Below are positions 15,648-23,101 of a stretch of 24,463 bases of DNA, piece after piece. The notes below the pieces were generated by a model. The model was not told where the DNA came from and searched no databases. It saw only the letters and a list, made by a program, of their open reading frames with translations. A program made the translations under genes and the position numbers. This DNA comes from Magnetospirillum sp. (GTDB taxonomy: Bacteria; Pseudomonadota; Alphaproteobacteria; Rhodospirillales; Magnetospirillaceae), in the NCBI GenBank assembly GCA_016183945.1, contig JACPDP010000037.1, forward strand, positions 14,597-39,059. Reading direction: 5' to 3'. Every line of letters starts with the position of its first letter. Position 1 is the first letter of the stretch.

Positions 15648-16385
15648 CTAATATGTCACGCCGGTCAGGCACAAACCGCGGGCCGGTGCCATGGGACCGC
15701 CGGCCTGCCGGTCACGCGCCTCCAGCGCCCGGCGGAGGTCGCCGGGCGTCCACCGCCCATCGCCCACCAGTTTCAGCGCGCCCACCATGTTGCGCACCTG
15801 GTGATGCAGGAACGAACGTGCCTCGGCGCGGACGGCGATGAAGTCGCCATCCCGCGTCACCTCCAGCACGTCCAGCGTCTTCATCGGTGAATGGGCCTGG
15901 CATTCTGCGGCGCGGAAGGTGGTGAAGTCGTTGTGGCCGACCAGATGGGCGGCGGCCTCGGCCATGGCGGCCTCGTCCAACGGCTTGGCCACCCACCAGA
16001 CGCGGTCGCGCTCCAGCGCCGGCGCCGCGCGGCGATTGAAGATGCGGTAGGTATAGGCCCGCCCGGTGGCCGAGAACCGGGCGTGGAAATCGTCGGCCAC
16101 CGCCCAGGCGGCCACCACCGCCACCCGATGCGGCTTCATATGGAAGTTGAGGGCGTCGCGCACCGTCTCGGCGGCAAATTCACGCGGCAGGTCGACATGC
16201 GCCACCTGGCCGGTGGCATGCACCCCGGCGTCGGTGCGTCCGGCGGCATAGACCGTGACCTCGGCCTGAACCAGGCGGTGGCAGGCCTGTTCGACCACGT
16301 CCTGCACCGACCGGCCGTTATCCTGGCGCTGCCAGCCGACAAAGGGGGTGCCGTCGTATTCGACGAGAAGCTTGTAGCGGGGCAT
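15648..16385 (-). CDS. truA: tRNA pseudouridine synthase A
   Basis: TruA converts uridines 38-40 of the tRNA anticodon arm to pseudouridine. The protein has 245 residues, near the usual 250-270. The catalytic Asp52 sits in AAGRTDAGVHATGQVAHV. Other family parts are LLVEYDGTPFVGWQRQ at the N-terminus, DFHARFSATGRAYTYRIFNR in the middle, and ARSFLHHQVRNMVGAL near the end. The ATG at 16385 lies two bases after the fmt stop, so def-fmt-truA form one operon, a common alphaproteobacterial order. Confidence 0.97.
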   Translation of the reverse strand: MPRYKLLVEYDGTPFVGWQRQDNGRSVQDVVEQACHRLVQAEVTVYAAGRTDAGVHATGQVAHVDLPREFAAETVRDALNFHMKPHRVAVVAAWAVADDFHARFSATGRAYTYRIFNRRAAPALERDRVWWVAKPLDEAAMAEAAAHLVGHNDFTTFRAAECQAHSPMKTLDVLEVTRDGDFIAVRAEARSFLHHQVRNMVGALKLVGDGRWTPGDLRRALEARDRQAGGPMAPARGLCLTGVTY

Positions 16386-16387
16386 CG

Positions 16388-17293
16388 CTAGGGCAGTACC
16401 GTTCCCTTGGCCACCGCGAACCCACGCAGCAGCTCGTCGGCGGTCATGGGAGCCTTGCCGGCGCGCTGGACGCGGGTGAGGCGCAAGGCACCCTCGCCGC
16501 AGGCCACCAGCAAGCGATCGTCGAGCAGGCGGCCGGGCTCACCCTGCCCCGGCTCGACGGAGGCGGCCAGCACCTTGAGCCGTTCGCCCGCCAACTCGCA
16601 CCACACCCCCGGCCACGGATTGAGCGCCCGTACCATGCGTTCCAGCAGGGCGGCCGGGCGCGTCCAATCGATGCGGCCTTCGTCCTTGGCCAGCTTGGCG
16701 GCGTAGGTGACCCCCAGCGCGGGCTGCGGCGTGCCTGACCGGGGCAGGCTGGCCAGCGCCGCCACGATCATCCGCGCCCCCATCGCCGACAGGGCATCGT
16801 GCAGGGCCGCGGCGGTGGTGGCCCCGGTGATGGGGATAGTGTCGGAAGCCAGCATGGCGCCGGTGTCGAGACCCTCGTCCATCTGCATGATGGTGACGCC
16901 GGTCTCGGTGTCACCGGCCAGGATGGCGCGCTGGATGGGAGCGGCGCCGCGCCAGCGCGGCAGCAGCGAGGCGTGCACATTGAGGCAGCCCAGCCGGGGC
17001 GCCGCCAGGATGGCCTTGGGCAGGATCAGGCCGTATGCCGCCACCACCGCCGCGTCGGCGTCGAGACCGGCGAAGGCGGCCTGGTCGTCGATGCCCTTGA
17101 GGCTTTTCGGGGTACGCACCCCAAGGCCGCGAGCGGCGGCGAAGGCGTGCACCGGCGACGGCTGTTCCCTGTGGCCGCGCCCGGCCGGCCGCGGCGGCTG
17201 GCTGTAGACGGCGGCGACCTGGTGGCCGGCATCCAGCAGGACGGCGAGGATGGGGACCGAAAAGTCCGGTGTCCCCATGAAGACCAGTCGCAT
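16388..17293 (-). CDS. fmt: Methionyl-tRNA formyltransferase
   Basis: This enzyme formylates Met-tRNAfMet using 10-formyltetrahydrofolate, giving the initiator for bacterial translation. The product is 301 residues. The catalytic Asn105 and His107 lie in [23 protein letters not shown], and the third catalytic residue, Asp, is in the segment [19 protein letters not shown]. The N-terminus [15 protein letters not shown] is diagnostic. The C-terminal tRNA-binding domain ([13 protein letters not shown], then [23 protein letters not shown]) is intact. The ATG shares one base with the def stop (TGATG), which indicates translational coupling with the enzyme that later removes the formyl group. Confidence 0.97.
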   Translation of the reverse strand: MRLVFMGTPDFSVPILAVLLDAGHQVAAVYSQPPRPAGRGHREQPSPVHAFAAARGLGVRTPKSLKGIDDQAAFAGLDADAAVVAAYGLILPKAILAAPRLGCLNVHASLLPRWRGAAPIQRAILAGDTETGVTIMQMDEGLDTGAMLASDTIPITGATTAAALHDALSAMGARMIVAALASLPRSGTPQPALGVTYAAKLAKDEGRIDWTRPAALLERMVRALNPWPGVWCELAGERLKVLAASVEPGQGEPGRLLDDRLLVACGEGALRLTRVQRAGKAPMTADELLRGFAVAKGTVLP

Positions 17294-17811
17294 CAGACCG
17301 CCGCCTCTTCCTTCTTCGACTTCACCAGCTTGCGCAGGATCATGTTGCGCTTCAAGGACGAGATCCGGTCGATGAACAGAACACCGTCGAGATGGTCCAT
17401 CTCATGCTGGATGACGGTGGCCAACAGGCCATCGGCCTCGATCTCGCGGATTTCGTTCTGGTGGTCGAGGTAGCGCACCTTGACCTGCCTGGGCCGCACC
17501 ACCTCGGCATAGTGCGCCGGCACCGACAGGCAGCCTTCCTCATAGGTGTTGTCCTCCTCCGAGACCCAGATGATCTCGGGGTTGGCCATGAGCATCGGCT
17601 TGCGGTCGGCCTCGGTCTTGCCGGTGTCGATCACCAGCACTTTCAGCAGAACCCCCACCTGCGGCGCCGCCAGACCGATGCCGGGCGCGGCATACATGGT
17701 TTCCAACATGTCGTCCATCAGCCGACGGACGTCTTGGTCCACCTTGTCCACCCGCCTGGCCTTCGTCTTGAGGCGAGGATCGGGGGCGATGAGTATGGGC
17801 AGCAAGGCCAT
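17293..17811 (-). CDS. def: Peptide deformylase
   Basis: Def removes the N-terminal formyl group from nascent proteins. The protein is 172 residues from the ATG at 17811, preceded by AAAGG. The longer open frame upstream lacks homologous sequence. The three family motifs are complete: [10 protein letters not shown] at 44-53, EGCLSVP at 92-98 with metal ligand Cys94, and QHEMDHLDG at 135-143 with His136, Glu137 and His140 binding and activating Fe2+. A basic and acidic Lys/Glu tail closes the protein. It is the first gene of the def-fmt-truA operon. Confidence 0.97.
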   Translation of the reverse strand: MALLPILIAPDPRLKTKARRVDKVDQDVRRLMDDMLETMYAAPGIGLAAPQVGVLLKVLVIDTGKTEADRKPMLMANPEIIWVSEEDNTYEEGCLSVPAHYAEVVRPRQVKVRYLDHQNEIREIEADGLLATVIQHEMDHLDGVLFIDRISSLKRNMILRKLVKSKKEEAAV

Positions 17812-17842
17812 GGCGCTCGACCTTTCACGAATGACCGATGGT

Positions 17843-17871
17843 GACATATGCCGGCCGGGGCGAGCCGTCAA
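17843..17871 (-). promoter_or_regulatory. Candidate sigma70-type promoter of def-fmt-truA
   Basis: On the minus strand TTGACG (17871-17866) is a five-of-six match to the -35 box, followed by a 17-base spacer and TATGTC (17848-17843), a three-of-six -10. Transcription would begin near 17836, about 25 bases before the def ATG. The -35 and spacer are good and the -10 is weak. Confidence 0.5.
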
Positions 17872-17955
17872 GCGTGCCGGGCAATTCGGACCTGCCGGTC
17901 GTGCATGCATCGTCCTTGGGGAAAAATTTCATTGGCGGAGTCGAACGTGCTATAC

Positions 17956-17972
17956 TTCATTCCTATAATGAA
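17956..17972 (+). promoter_or_regulatory. TATAAT -10 box within an inverted repeat, upstream of the 69-residue gene
   Basis: A perfect TATAAT at 17964-17969 lies 63 bases before the ATG at 18033. It is embedded in TTCATT-N5-AATGAA (17956-17961 and 17967-17972), so a regulator bound to the repeat would cover the -10. The -35 region at proper spacing (TCGAAC, 17941-17946) is poor. A second -10-like TATACT at 17951-17956 is close by. The local AT richness stands out in this GC-rich window. Confidence 0.45.
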
Positions 17973-18032
17973 AGTGGCTGCCCAGGGGATCTACCGGAAG
18001 ACGCGGCCCCAAAAAAAACAGGGGGATAGCAA

Positions 18033-18242
18033 ATGACAGAAGTCATTGAGCTGGAGTCTTATCGCGTGGCGCGAGTGCTGATCAACGCCCTGGACACCCA
18101 AGCTGTCAGACACGCGGAAACCATGGTTCGGCGCATGCGCCGCCGCCGGGACGGCGATGGCGAGGTCCAATGGCTGCGCATCTACGCCGCCATCGCCAAG
18201 CTGCATCGCGGTGCCTTCCTCGACGTGAGCCGGGCGTTATAG
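18033..18242 (+). CDS. Small basic protein of unknown function (69 residues)
   Basis: No family is recognised. The ATG at 18033 follows a strong ribosome site (GGGGGA, seven bases upstream), and a good -10 box lies 63 bases upstream, which supports a real gene despite its size. The predicted protein is helical, with an Arg-rich centre (AETMVRRMRRRRDGDGEV) and a second helix QWLRIYAAIAKLHRGAF. There is no signal peptide or membrane segment. The basic patch could contact nucleic acid, but this is only a guess. The rsmE gene starts 38 bases after its stop. Confidence 0.75.
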   Translation: MTEVIELESYRVARVLINALDTQAVRHAETMVRRMRRRRDGDGEVQWLRIYAAIAKLHRGAFLDVSRAL

Positions 18243-18280
18243 GCTTCCCCCGCCGCGCCTTCCCGGCGTAGAACGGGAGC

Positions 18281-19039
18281 ATGAGCGACCCTCCCCGCGT
18301 CAAGGCCCGCCTGTTCGTTGCCCAGCCGCTGGCGGCCGGGGCGAGCCTGGCGCTTGAACGCCCGCAGAGCCACTACCTCGCCCACGTCATGCGCGCCACC
18401 GCCGGCGAAGCGGTGCTGCTGTTCAATGGCCATGACGGCGAGTGGCTGGGGCGGATCGAGGCGCTGCCCAAGGCCGGGGCGCGGGTCGCGGTGGAGGCCC
18501 GGCTCCGCCCCCAGGCGCCGGAGCCCGACCTATGGCTGCTGGCGGCTCCCCTCAAGCGCGAGCGCATCGACCTGGTGGCCGAGAAGGCCGCCGAGTTGGG
18601 GGTGTCGCGGCTGGTGCCGGTCTTCACCCGCCGCACCGCCATGACCCGCGTCAACACCGAGCGCCTCGCCGCCCACATGATCGAAGCCGCCGAGCAGTGC
18701 GGCCGCCTCACCGTGCCCGAGATGGCCGAGCCGGTGGCGCTGGACAAGGCGCTGGCCGGCTGGCCCGCCGGCCGCGTGCTGCTGTTCCTCGACGAGAGCG
18801 GCGGCGGCCCGCCGCTGGCCGAGGTTCTGGCGGTGCTGCCCGAGGGGCCGGCGGCGGTGCTGGTGGGGCCGGAGGGCGGCTTTTCCGACGGCGAGCGCCG
18901 CCTGCTCGCCGGCCTGCCCTTCGCCCGCCCGGTGGGCCTCGGCCCCCGCATCCTGCGCGCCGAGACCGCCGCCATCGTCGCCCTGGCGCTGTGGCAGGCG
19001 CTGAAGGGGGATTGGCGCGCCCCGGACGCCGGCCCATAA
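18281..19039 (+). CDS. rsmE: 16S rRNA (uracil-1498-N3)-methyltransferase
   Basis: RsmE methylates N3 of U1498 in the 30S decoding centre using S-adenosylmethionine. The protein has 252 residues (E. coli 243). The N-terminal PUA-like part (RLFVAQPLAAG..., QSHYLAHVMRATAGEAVLLFNGHDGEWLGRI) is followed by the SPOUT knot domain: KRERIDLVAEKAAELGVSRLVPVFTRRT, EAAEQCGRLTVPEM, VGPEGGFSDGERRLL and the knot LGPRILRAETAAIVALALWQ. The last two blocks form the SAM site. The call is secure. The gene is probably transcribed with the small gene before it and the one after it. Confidence 0.97.
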   Translation: MSDPPRVKARLFVAQPLAAGASLALERPQSHYLAHVMRATAGEAVLLFNGHDGEWLGRIEALPKAGARVAVEARLRPQAPEPDLWLLAAPLKRERIDLVAEKAAELGVSRLVPVFTRRTAMTRVNTERLAAHMIEAAEQCGRLTVPEMAEPVALDKALAGWPAGRVLLFLDESGGGPPLAEVLAVLPEGPAAVLVGPEGGFSDGERRLLAGLPFARPVGLGPRILRAETAAIVALALWQALKGDWRAPDAGP

Positions 19040-19070
19040 TCCGCCTTTCCTCGAAGTGAGAGACGCTGCC

Positions 19071-19412
19071 ATGACCGCCAGACCGAACCCGCTCAAGCTC
19101 AACGCGCTGCAGCTGAAGACCCTGGTGCTGTTCCAGGAGTTGGCGCGTTACCCCGAGACCGGCAGTGCGCAGCACACCGGCGAGGTCTTCCTCAGCTCGC
19201 TGCCGCGTCCGCACGGCGACCACTTCCACATCGGCCGCAAGGTGGTGGCCTCGCGCAACGCCACCGGGTTGCAGAACCAGGCGGTGTGGGCCGCCCTCGA
19301 GCGCAAAGGCCTGATTCACGGCAACTTCCCCCTGGCGCTGTCGATCACCCCCGAGGGACTCAACTACGACACCGGCATCGCCCACGACATCCTGCACGGG
19401 TCGGATCATTGA
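19071..19412 (+). CDS. Unknown protein, possibly winged-helix-like (113 residues)
   Basis: I cannot name this family. The ATG at 19071 is preferred over an in-frame GTG at 19056, but neither has a strong ribosome site. The protein begins with a helical NPLKLNALQLKTLVLFQELARYP, then GEVFLSSLPRPHGDHFHIGRKVVASRNATGL and a helix NQAVWAALERKGLIHGNFPLALSITPEGLNYD. The 'helix - AALERKGLI - beta hairpin - TPEG' pattern is reminiscent of the wing of a winged-helix DNA-binding fold, but the fit is loose. It lies 31 bases after rsmE and just before a large palindromic element. Confidence 0.75.
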   Translation: MTARPNPLKLNALQLKTLVLFQELARYPETGSAQHTGEVFLSSLPRPHGDHFHIGRKVVASRNATGLQNQAVWAALERKGLIHGNFPLALSITPEGLNYDTGIAHDILHGSDH

Positions 19413-19443
19413 GCCAGCCTCATGGAGGATTAACGGTGCAGGG

Positions 19444-19586
19444 CCTCCCCTGCCGCAGGCGGGGGAGGGAAGGTGGGGGCCCAACGAGCGGAGCGAGGCG
19501 GGAGTTTGTCCGCCGTCACCACTCCCGCCTCGCCTTCGGCTCGTTGGGCCCCCACCCCAACCCTCCCCCGCCTGCGGCAGGGGAGG
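19444..19586. repeat. Large imperfect palindromic intergenic element covering the queE ribosome site
   Basis: The left arm 19444-19505 (62 bases) and right arm 19521-19586 (66 bases) are near-perfect reverse complements around a 15-base loop, differing only by short inserts in the middle. The outer arms read CCTCCCCTGCCGCAGGCGGG and its complement. This has the look of the mobile palindromic repeats (MITE- or REP-like) scattered through alphaproteobacterial intergenic DNA. I see one copy here and no target-site duplication I would trust. The right arm's last bases, GGGAGG (19581-19586), supply the Shine-Dalgarno for queE at 19594, so in the folded RNA that site would be paired. Confidence 0.88.
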
Positions 19587-19593
19587 GGGGGAA

Positions 19594-20214
19594 ATGACCT
19601 ACGCGGTCAAGGAAATCTTCCACACCCTGCAGGGTGAGGGTGCCAATACCGGCCGCGCCGCGGTGTTCCTGCGCTTTGCCGGCTGCAACCTGTGGAGCGG
19701 TCGCGAGGAGGACCGCACCCAGGCCACCTGCCGCTTCTGCGACACCGATTTCGTCGGCGGCGAAAAATTCGCCGATGCCGCCGCCGTGACGGCCCGGGTG
19801 GCGGCGGCCTGGCCAGCCGGGGCGGGCGGGCCGAAGCTGGTGGTGTGCACCGGCGGCGAGCCGGCGCTGCAGCTCGATGATCCGCTGGTGGCGGCGCTGC
19901 ACGGCGAAGGCTTCGCGGTGGCGGTCGAGACCAACGGCACCAGGTCCTTGCCGAGCGGTCTCGACTGGGTGTGCGTCAGCCCCAAGGCCGGCACGGTGCT
20001 GGCGGTGACCGCGGGTGACGAGTTGAAGCTGGTGTTCCCGCAGGACGGCGCCGCGCCCGACCTGTACGAAGGGCTTGCCTTCCGGCACTTTATCCTGCAA
20101 CCCATGGACGGACCCGCGGCGGTGGCCAACACCGCCCGGGCGGTCGAGTACTGCCGGACGCACCCGCGCTGGCGGCTCGGCCTGCAGGTCCACAAGCTGC
20201 TGGGAATACCATGA
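19594..20214 (+). CDS. queE: 7-carboxy-7-deazaguanine synthase (radical SAM)
   Basis: QueE converts 6-carboxy-tetrahydropterin to 7-carboxy-7-deazaguanine, the ring-contraction step of queuosine and other deazapurine pathways. The protein is 206 residues. The N-terminus KEIFHTLQGEGANTGRAAVFLRFAGCNLW is diagnostic. The iron-sulfur cluster Cys are Cys31, Cys46 and Cys49 (CX14CX2C), the longer spacing typical of one QueE group rather than the classic CX3CX2C. VVCTGGEPALQ, VAVETNGT and WVCVSPKAG follow. The ribosome site lies in the palindromic element just upstream. The stop overlaps the queD start by ATGA, which couples the product of one enzyme to the other. Confidence 0.97.
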   Translation: MTYAVKEIFHTLQGEGANTGRAAVFLRFAGCNLWSGREEDRTQATCRFCDTDFVGGEKFADAAAVTARVAAAWPAGAGGPKLVVCTGGEPALQLDDPLVAALHGEGFAVAVETNGTRSLPSGLDWVCVSPKAGTVLAVTAGDELKLVFPQDGAAPDLYEGLAFRHFILQPMDGPAAVANTARAVEYCRTHPRWRLGLQVHKLLGIP

Positions 20215-20741
20215 CCATGGCCCCCTTCCGCGTCAGCCGGCGCATCGAGATCGACGCCGGCCACCGCATCATGACGCACGGCTCGAAATGCCGGCATTTG
20301 CACGGCCATCGCTACGCCATCGAGGCGGTGTGCGAGGCCGCCCACCTGCACCGGGGCGGCGAACAGACCGACATGGTGGTGGACTTCGCCTTCCTCAAGG
20401 ACGAGATGCTGCGGGCCATCGACGCCCCCTGCGACCACGGCTTCATCGCCGCCGCGGCCGACGACGCCCTGCTCGCCATGTTCGCCCCCGAGAGCCGCAA
20501 TGACTCGTGGCTGGCCGAGGTCAAGGCAGCGGTGAGGCGCGACGGCGCCCATTCGACCTGCGACACCCGGCTGGGCACCAAGCTCTATGTGGTGCCGTTC
20601 CAGCCCACCGCCGAATGCCTGGCGCGGCACTGGTTCGAACTGCTCGCCGGCCCGGTCGCCACCCGCTCCGACGCCACCGCCCGCCTGGTCTGCCTGCGCG
20701 TCTGGGAAACCCCCAACTGCGTCGCCGAGTATGGCGGCTGA
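20211..20741 (+). CDS. queD: 6-carboxy-5,6,7,8-tetrahydropterin synthase
   Basis: QueD makes 6-carboxy-tetrahydropterin from dihydroneopterin triphosphate, the substrate for QueE. Zinc ligands are His18, His31 and His33 (DAGHRI and HLHGHRY), and the catalytic Cys27 is in SKCRHLHGH. MVVDFAFLKDEM, CDHGFI and the C-terminal RVWETPNCVAEY complete the active site. At 176 residues it is longer than the roughly 120-residue E. coli enzyme because of an insert (about residues 85-125, AADDALLAMF...GAHSTCDTRLG) between the two catalytic halves. queC and queF are not in this window. Confidence 0.95.
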   Translation: MTMAPFRVSRRIEIDAGHRIMTHGSKCRHLHGHRYAIEAVCEAAHLHRGGEQTDMVVDFAFLKDEMLRAIDAPCDHGFIAAAADDALLAMFAPESRNDSWLAEVKAAVRRDGAHSTCDTRLGTKLYVVPFQPTAECLARHWFELLAGPVATRSDATARLVCLRVWETPNCVAEYGG

Positions 20742-20783
20742 GACGCACCGGATTCCTCGGACCTTGACCCGCCGGGCAAGTTC

Positions 20784-22454
20784 ATGCTGTTGATGCCGCC
20801 TGTTCCCGCCAATGACATCAAGGCCGGCCCCGTGGATCGACTGAGCGAAGGTTTCCGCCCCTATCTGCTGCTGTCGCTGCTGTGCCTGCTGCTCTACATG
20901 CCGGGACTGGCGACGGTGCCGCCACTGGACCGCGACGAGTCGCGCTTCGTCCAGGCGACGCGACAGATGCTGGAGAGCGGCGACTTCGTCCGCATCCAGT
21001 ACCAGAACGAAATGCGCGCCAAGAAGCCGGTGGGGGCCTATTGGCTGCAGGCCGCCAGCGTCAGCCTGTTCTCCGACGCCAAGGCGACGGCGCTGTGGCC
21101 CTACCGTCTGCCCTCGGCCCTGGCCGCCTGGGCGGCGGTGCTGATGACCTTCGCCTTCGGCAGCCACCTCTTCGGCCGGCAGGCGGCGCTGCTGGGCGCC
21201 GCCCTGCTGGGGTCCTGCCTGATGCTGGTGGCCGAGGGCCACCAGGCCAAGACCGACGCCGTGCTGCTGGCCTGTGTCGTCGCGGCACAGGGCGCGCTGG
21301 CCCGCACCTATCTCGGGCGCGGCGGCATCCTGGTGGCGCTGGCCTTCTGGCTGGCGCAGGGGATCGGCATCCTGGTCAAGGGCCCCATCGTGCCCCTGAT
21401 GTCGCTGCTGACCATCGCCACCCTGGTCATCGCCGACCGCCGCGCGGGCTGGCTGGTGGCGCTTCGCCCGCTGACCGGCGTGCTGGTGACCATCGCCGTC
21501 GCGGCGCCGTGGTTCGCCGCCATCAATCAGGCCACCGGCGGCACCTTCGTCGACGAGGCGGTCAAGGGCGATCTGCTGCCCAAGCTGCTGGGCGCCCATG
21601 AGAGCCACGGCGGCAAGCCCGGCTTCTACCTGCTGCTGGCCTCGGCCACCTTCTGGCCGGCCTCGGCGCTGGCCTGGCCGGCGCTGGTGCATGCCTGGCG
21701 CCAGCGGCTGCGGCCCGAGGTGCGCTTCTGCCTGGCCTGGATCATCCCGGCCTGGATTCTGTTCGAGCTGATTCCCACCAAACTGCCGCACTACGTCATG
21801 CCCACCTATCCGGCGCTGGCGCTGCTGACCGCCGCGGCTGTGATGCAGGGGGCGCCGGTGCTGTCGAGCCGCGGCGCCAAGGCCTGGTATGCGGTGTGGG
21901 GCCTGGTCGGCCTCGCCCTGGCGGTGGCCACCGTGGTGGCGCCCATGCGGCTCGGCGAGGGCTTCTCGCTGTTCAGCGTCCCCGGCGCCATGGGCATCGC
22001 CGGCGCCACCCTGCTGGCGGTCTGGCTGGCGCGGCGCGGCCGCGCCCGCACCGCCGCCGTGGCGCTGGTGGCGACGGCGGCCTGCACCTTCCCTGTGCTG
22101 TTCGACGGCGTACTGCCCAGCCTCGACAAGATGTGGATCAGCCGCACCGTCGCCGCCCAGGTGGCCTCAATCGGCCGCGCCGCGCCGGTGGCCATCGCCG
22201 GCTACAGCGAGCCCAGCCTGGTGGTCCTGCTGGGCACCGACACCATGATCACCACCGGCAGCGGCGCCGCCGGGCATCTGGTCGCCGCCCCCGGCTCGCT
22301 GGCGGTGGTGTCGGAGACCGAGGCGGAGGACTTCGCCGCCACCGCCGCCGCGCTGGGCTATCAGCCCACGCCCCTGGCCATCGTCAAGGGCTTCCACTAC
22401 TCACGCGGCAAGCCTGCGGCGCTGACCATCTACGCCAAGATGCGCGAGCCATGA
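20784..22454 (+). CDS. ArnT-like GT-C glycosyltransferase (PMT/GT83 type)
   Basis: This membrane enzyme transfers a sugar from a polyprenyl-phosphate donor, in ArnT's case 4-amino-arabinose onto lipid A, on the periplasmic face. The protein is 556 residues with about 12 helices and a C-terminal periplasmic domain (from about residue 450). The key GT-C motif is the acidic loop LATVPPLDRDESRFVQATRQMLESGDF after helix 1, followed by MRAKKPVGAYWLQAAS and, later, ILVKGPIVPL, FYLLLASATFWPAS and LIPTKLPHYVMPTYPALALL. All are typical of ArnT-like proteins. No arn gene set is nearby, so the sugar and acceptor are unknown. The stop overlaps the PAP2 gene (ATGA). Confidence 0.9.
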   Translation: MLLMPPVPANDIKAGPVDRLSEGFRPYLLLSLLCLLLYMPGLATVPPLDRDESRFVQATRQMLESGDFVRIQYQNEMRAKKPVGAYWLQAASVSLFSDAKATALWPYRLPSALAAWAAVLMTFAFGSHLFGRQAALLGAALLGSCLMLVAEGHQAKTDAVLLACVVAAQGALARTYLGRGGILVALAFWLAQGIGILVKGPIVPLMSLLTIATLVIADRRAGWLVALRPLTGVLVTIAVAAPWFAAINQATGGTFVDEAVKGDLLPKLLGAHESHGGKPGFYLLLASATFWPASALAWPALVHAWRQRLRPEVRFCLAWIIPAWILFELIPTKLPHYVMPTYPALALLTAAAVMQGAPVLSSRGAKAWYAVWGLVGLALAVATVVAPMRLGEGFSLFSVPGAMGIAGATLLAVWLARRGRARTAAVALVATAACTFPVLFDGVLPSLDKMWISRTVAAQVASIGRAAPVAIAGYSEPSLVVLLGTDTMITTGSGAAGHLVAAPGSLAVVSETEAEDFAATAAALGYQPTPLAIVKGFHYSRGKPAALTIYAKMREP

Positions 22455-23101
22455 AACGGCCGCTGACGTGGGGCAGCCTCGTTGCCCTGGTGTTGGTGCT
22501 GCTGGGGTGGCTCGTGCTCGACCGGCCGCTGGCCCTGTATTTCCGGGCGCACACCAGCGGCCACGCCGAGGGCTTCTGGAAGGTGATCACCGACCTTGGT
22601 CTGGCGGAATTCTATCTGGTGCCGTCGGCGCTGCTGACCGCCGGGCTGCTGCTGGCTTCGCTGAAATACGGCGGGCGGCTGCGCCGCCTGGCCTGGACGC
22701 CGGGCTTCGTCTTCGCCGCCCTGGCGGTGTCGGGCATCCTCAACAGCCTGATCAAATGGACGCTGGGCCGCGCCCGGCCGCGGCTGCTGTTCGACGAGGG
22801 CTTCTACGGCTTCGTCTTCTTCAGCCACAAATGGGCCTATAATTCCTTCCCCTCGGGCCACACCCAGGCGGCCTTCGCGGCGATGGCCGCGCTGACCCTG
22901 GTGATGCCGCGCTACGACATCGCCTTCATCGCCATCGCCGTGCTGGTGGCGGCGAGCCGGGTCGTCACGTCGGTGCATTATTTCAGCGACGCGGTGGCGG
23001 GTGCCTGGCTGGCGGTTTTCGTCACGGTGCTGATCCACCGGGCACTGGAGAAGCGAGGCATCGACGTGCGGCTGCGGCTGGAGCGCGATAAAAGGCTATG
23101 A
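22451..23101 (+). CDS. PAP2-family membrane phosphatase
   Basis: The protein is 216 residues with about six membrane helices and all three PAP2 signatures: [10 protein letters not shown] (KX6RP), SFPSGHTQ (PSGH) and [16 protein letters not shown] (SRX5HX3D), where the His residues catalyse phosphate removal from a lipid phosphate or pyrophosphate. Family members include undecaprenyl-pyrophosphate phosphatases and the lipid A phosphatases LpxE/LpxF. The exact substrate cannot be read from the sequence. Its ATG overlaps the ArnT-like gene stop, which suggests a shared role in envelope lipid or carrier recycling. Its stop in turn overlaps the xseA ATG. The start at 22451 is fixed by the overlap and by the first membrane helix. 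Confidence 0.93.
   Translation: MKRPLTWGSLVALVLVLLGWLVLDRPLALYFRAHTSGHAEGFWKVITDLGLAEFYLVPSALLTAGLLLASLKYGGRLRRLAWTPGFVFAALAVSGILNSLIKWTLGRARPRLLFDEGFYGFVFFSHKWAYNSFPSGHTQAAFAAMAALTLVMPRYDIAFIAIAVLVAASRVVTSVHYFSDAVAGAWLAVFVTVLIHRALEKRGIDVRLRLERDKRL

Noticed and set aside
19599..21791. Minus-strand frame of about 730 codons opposite queE, queD and the glycosyltransferase
   Set aside because: Same GC-driven shadow effect. Three well-identified plus-strand genes cover it.
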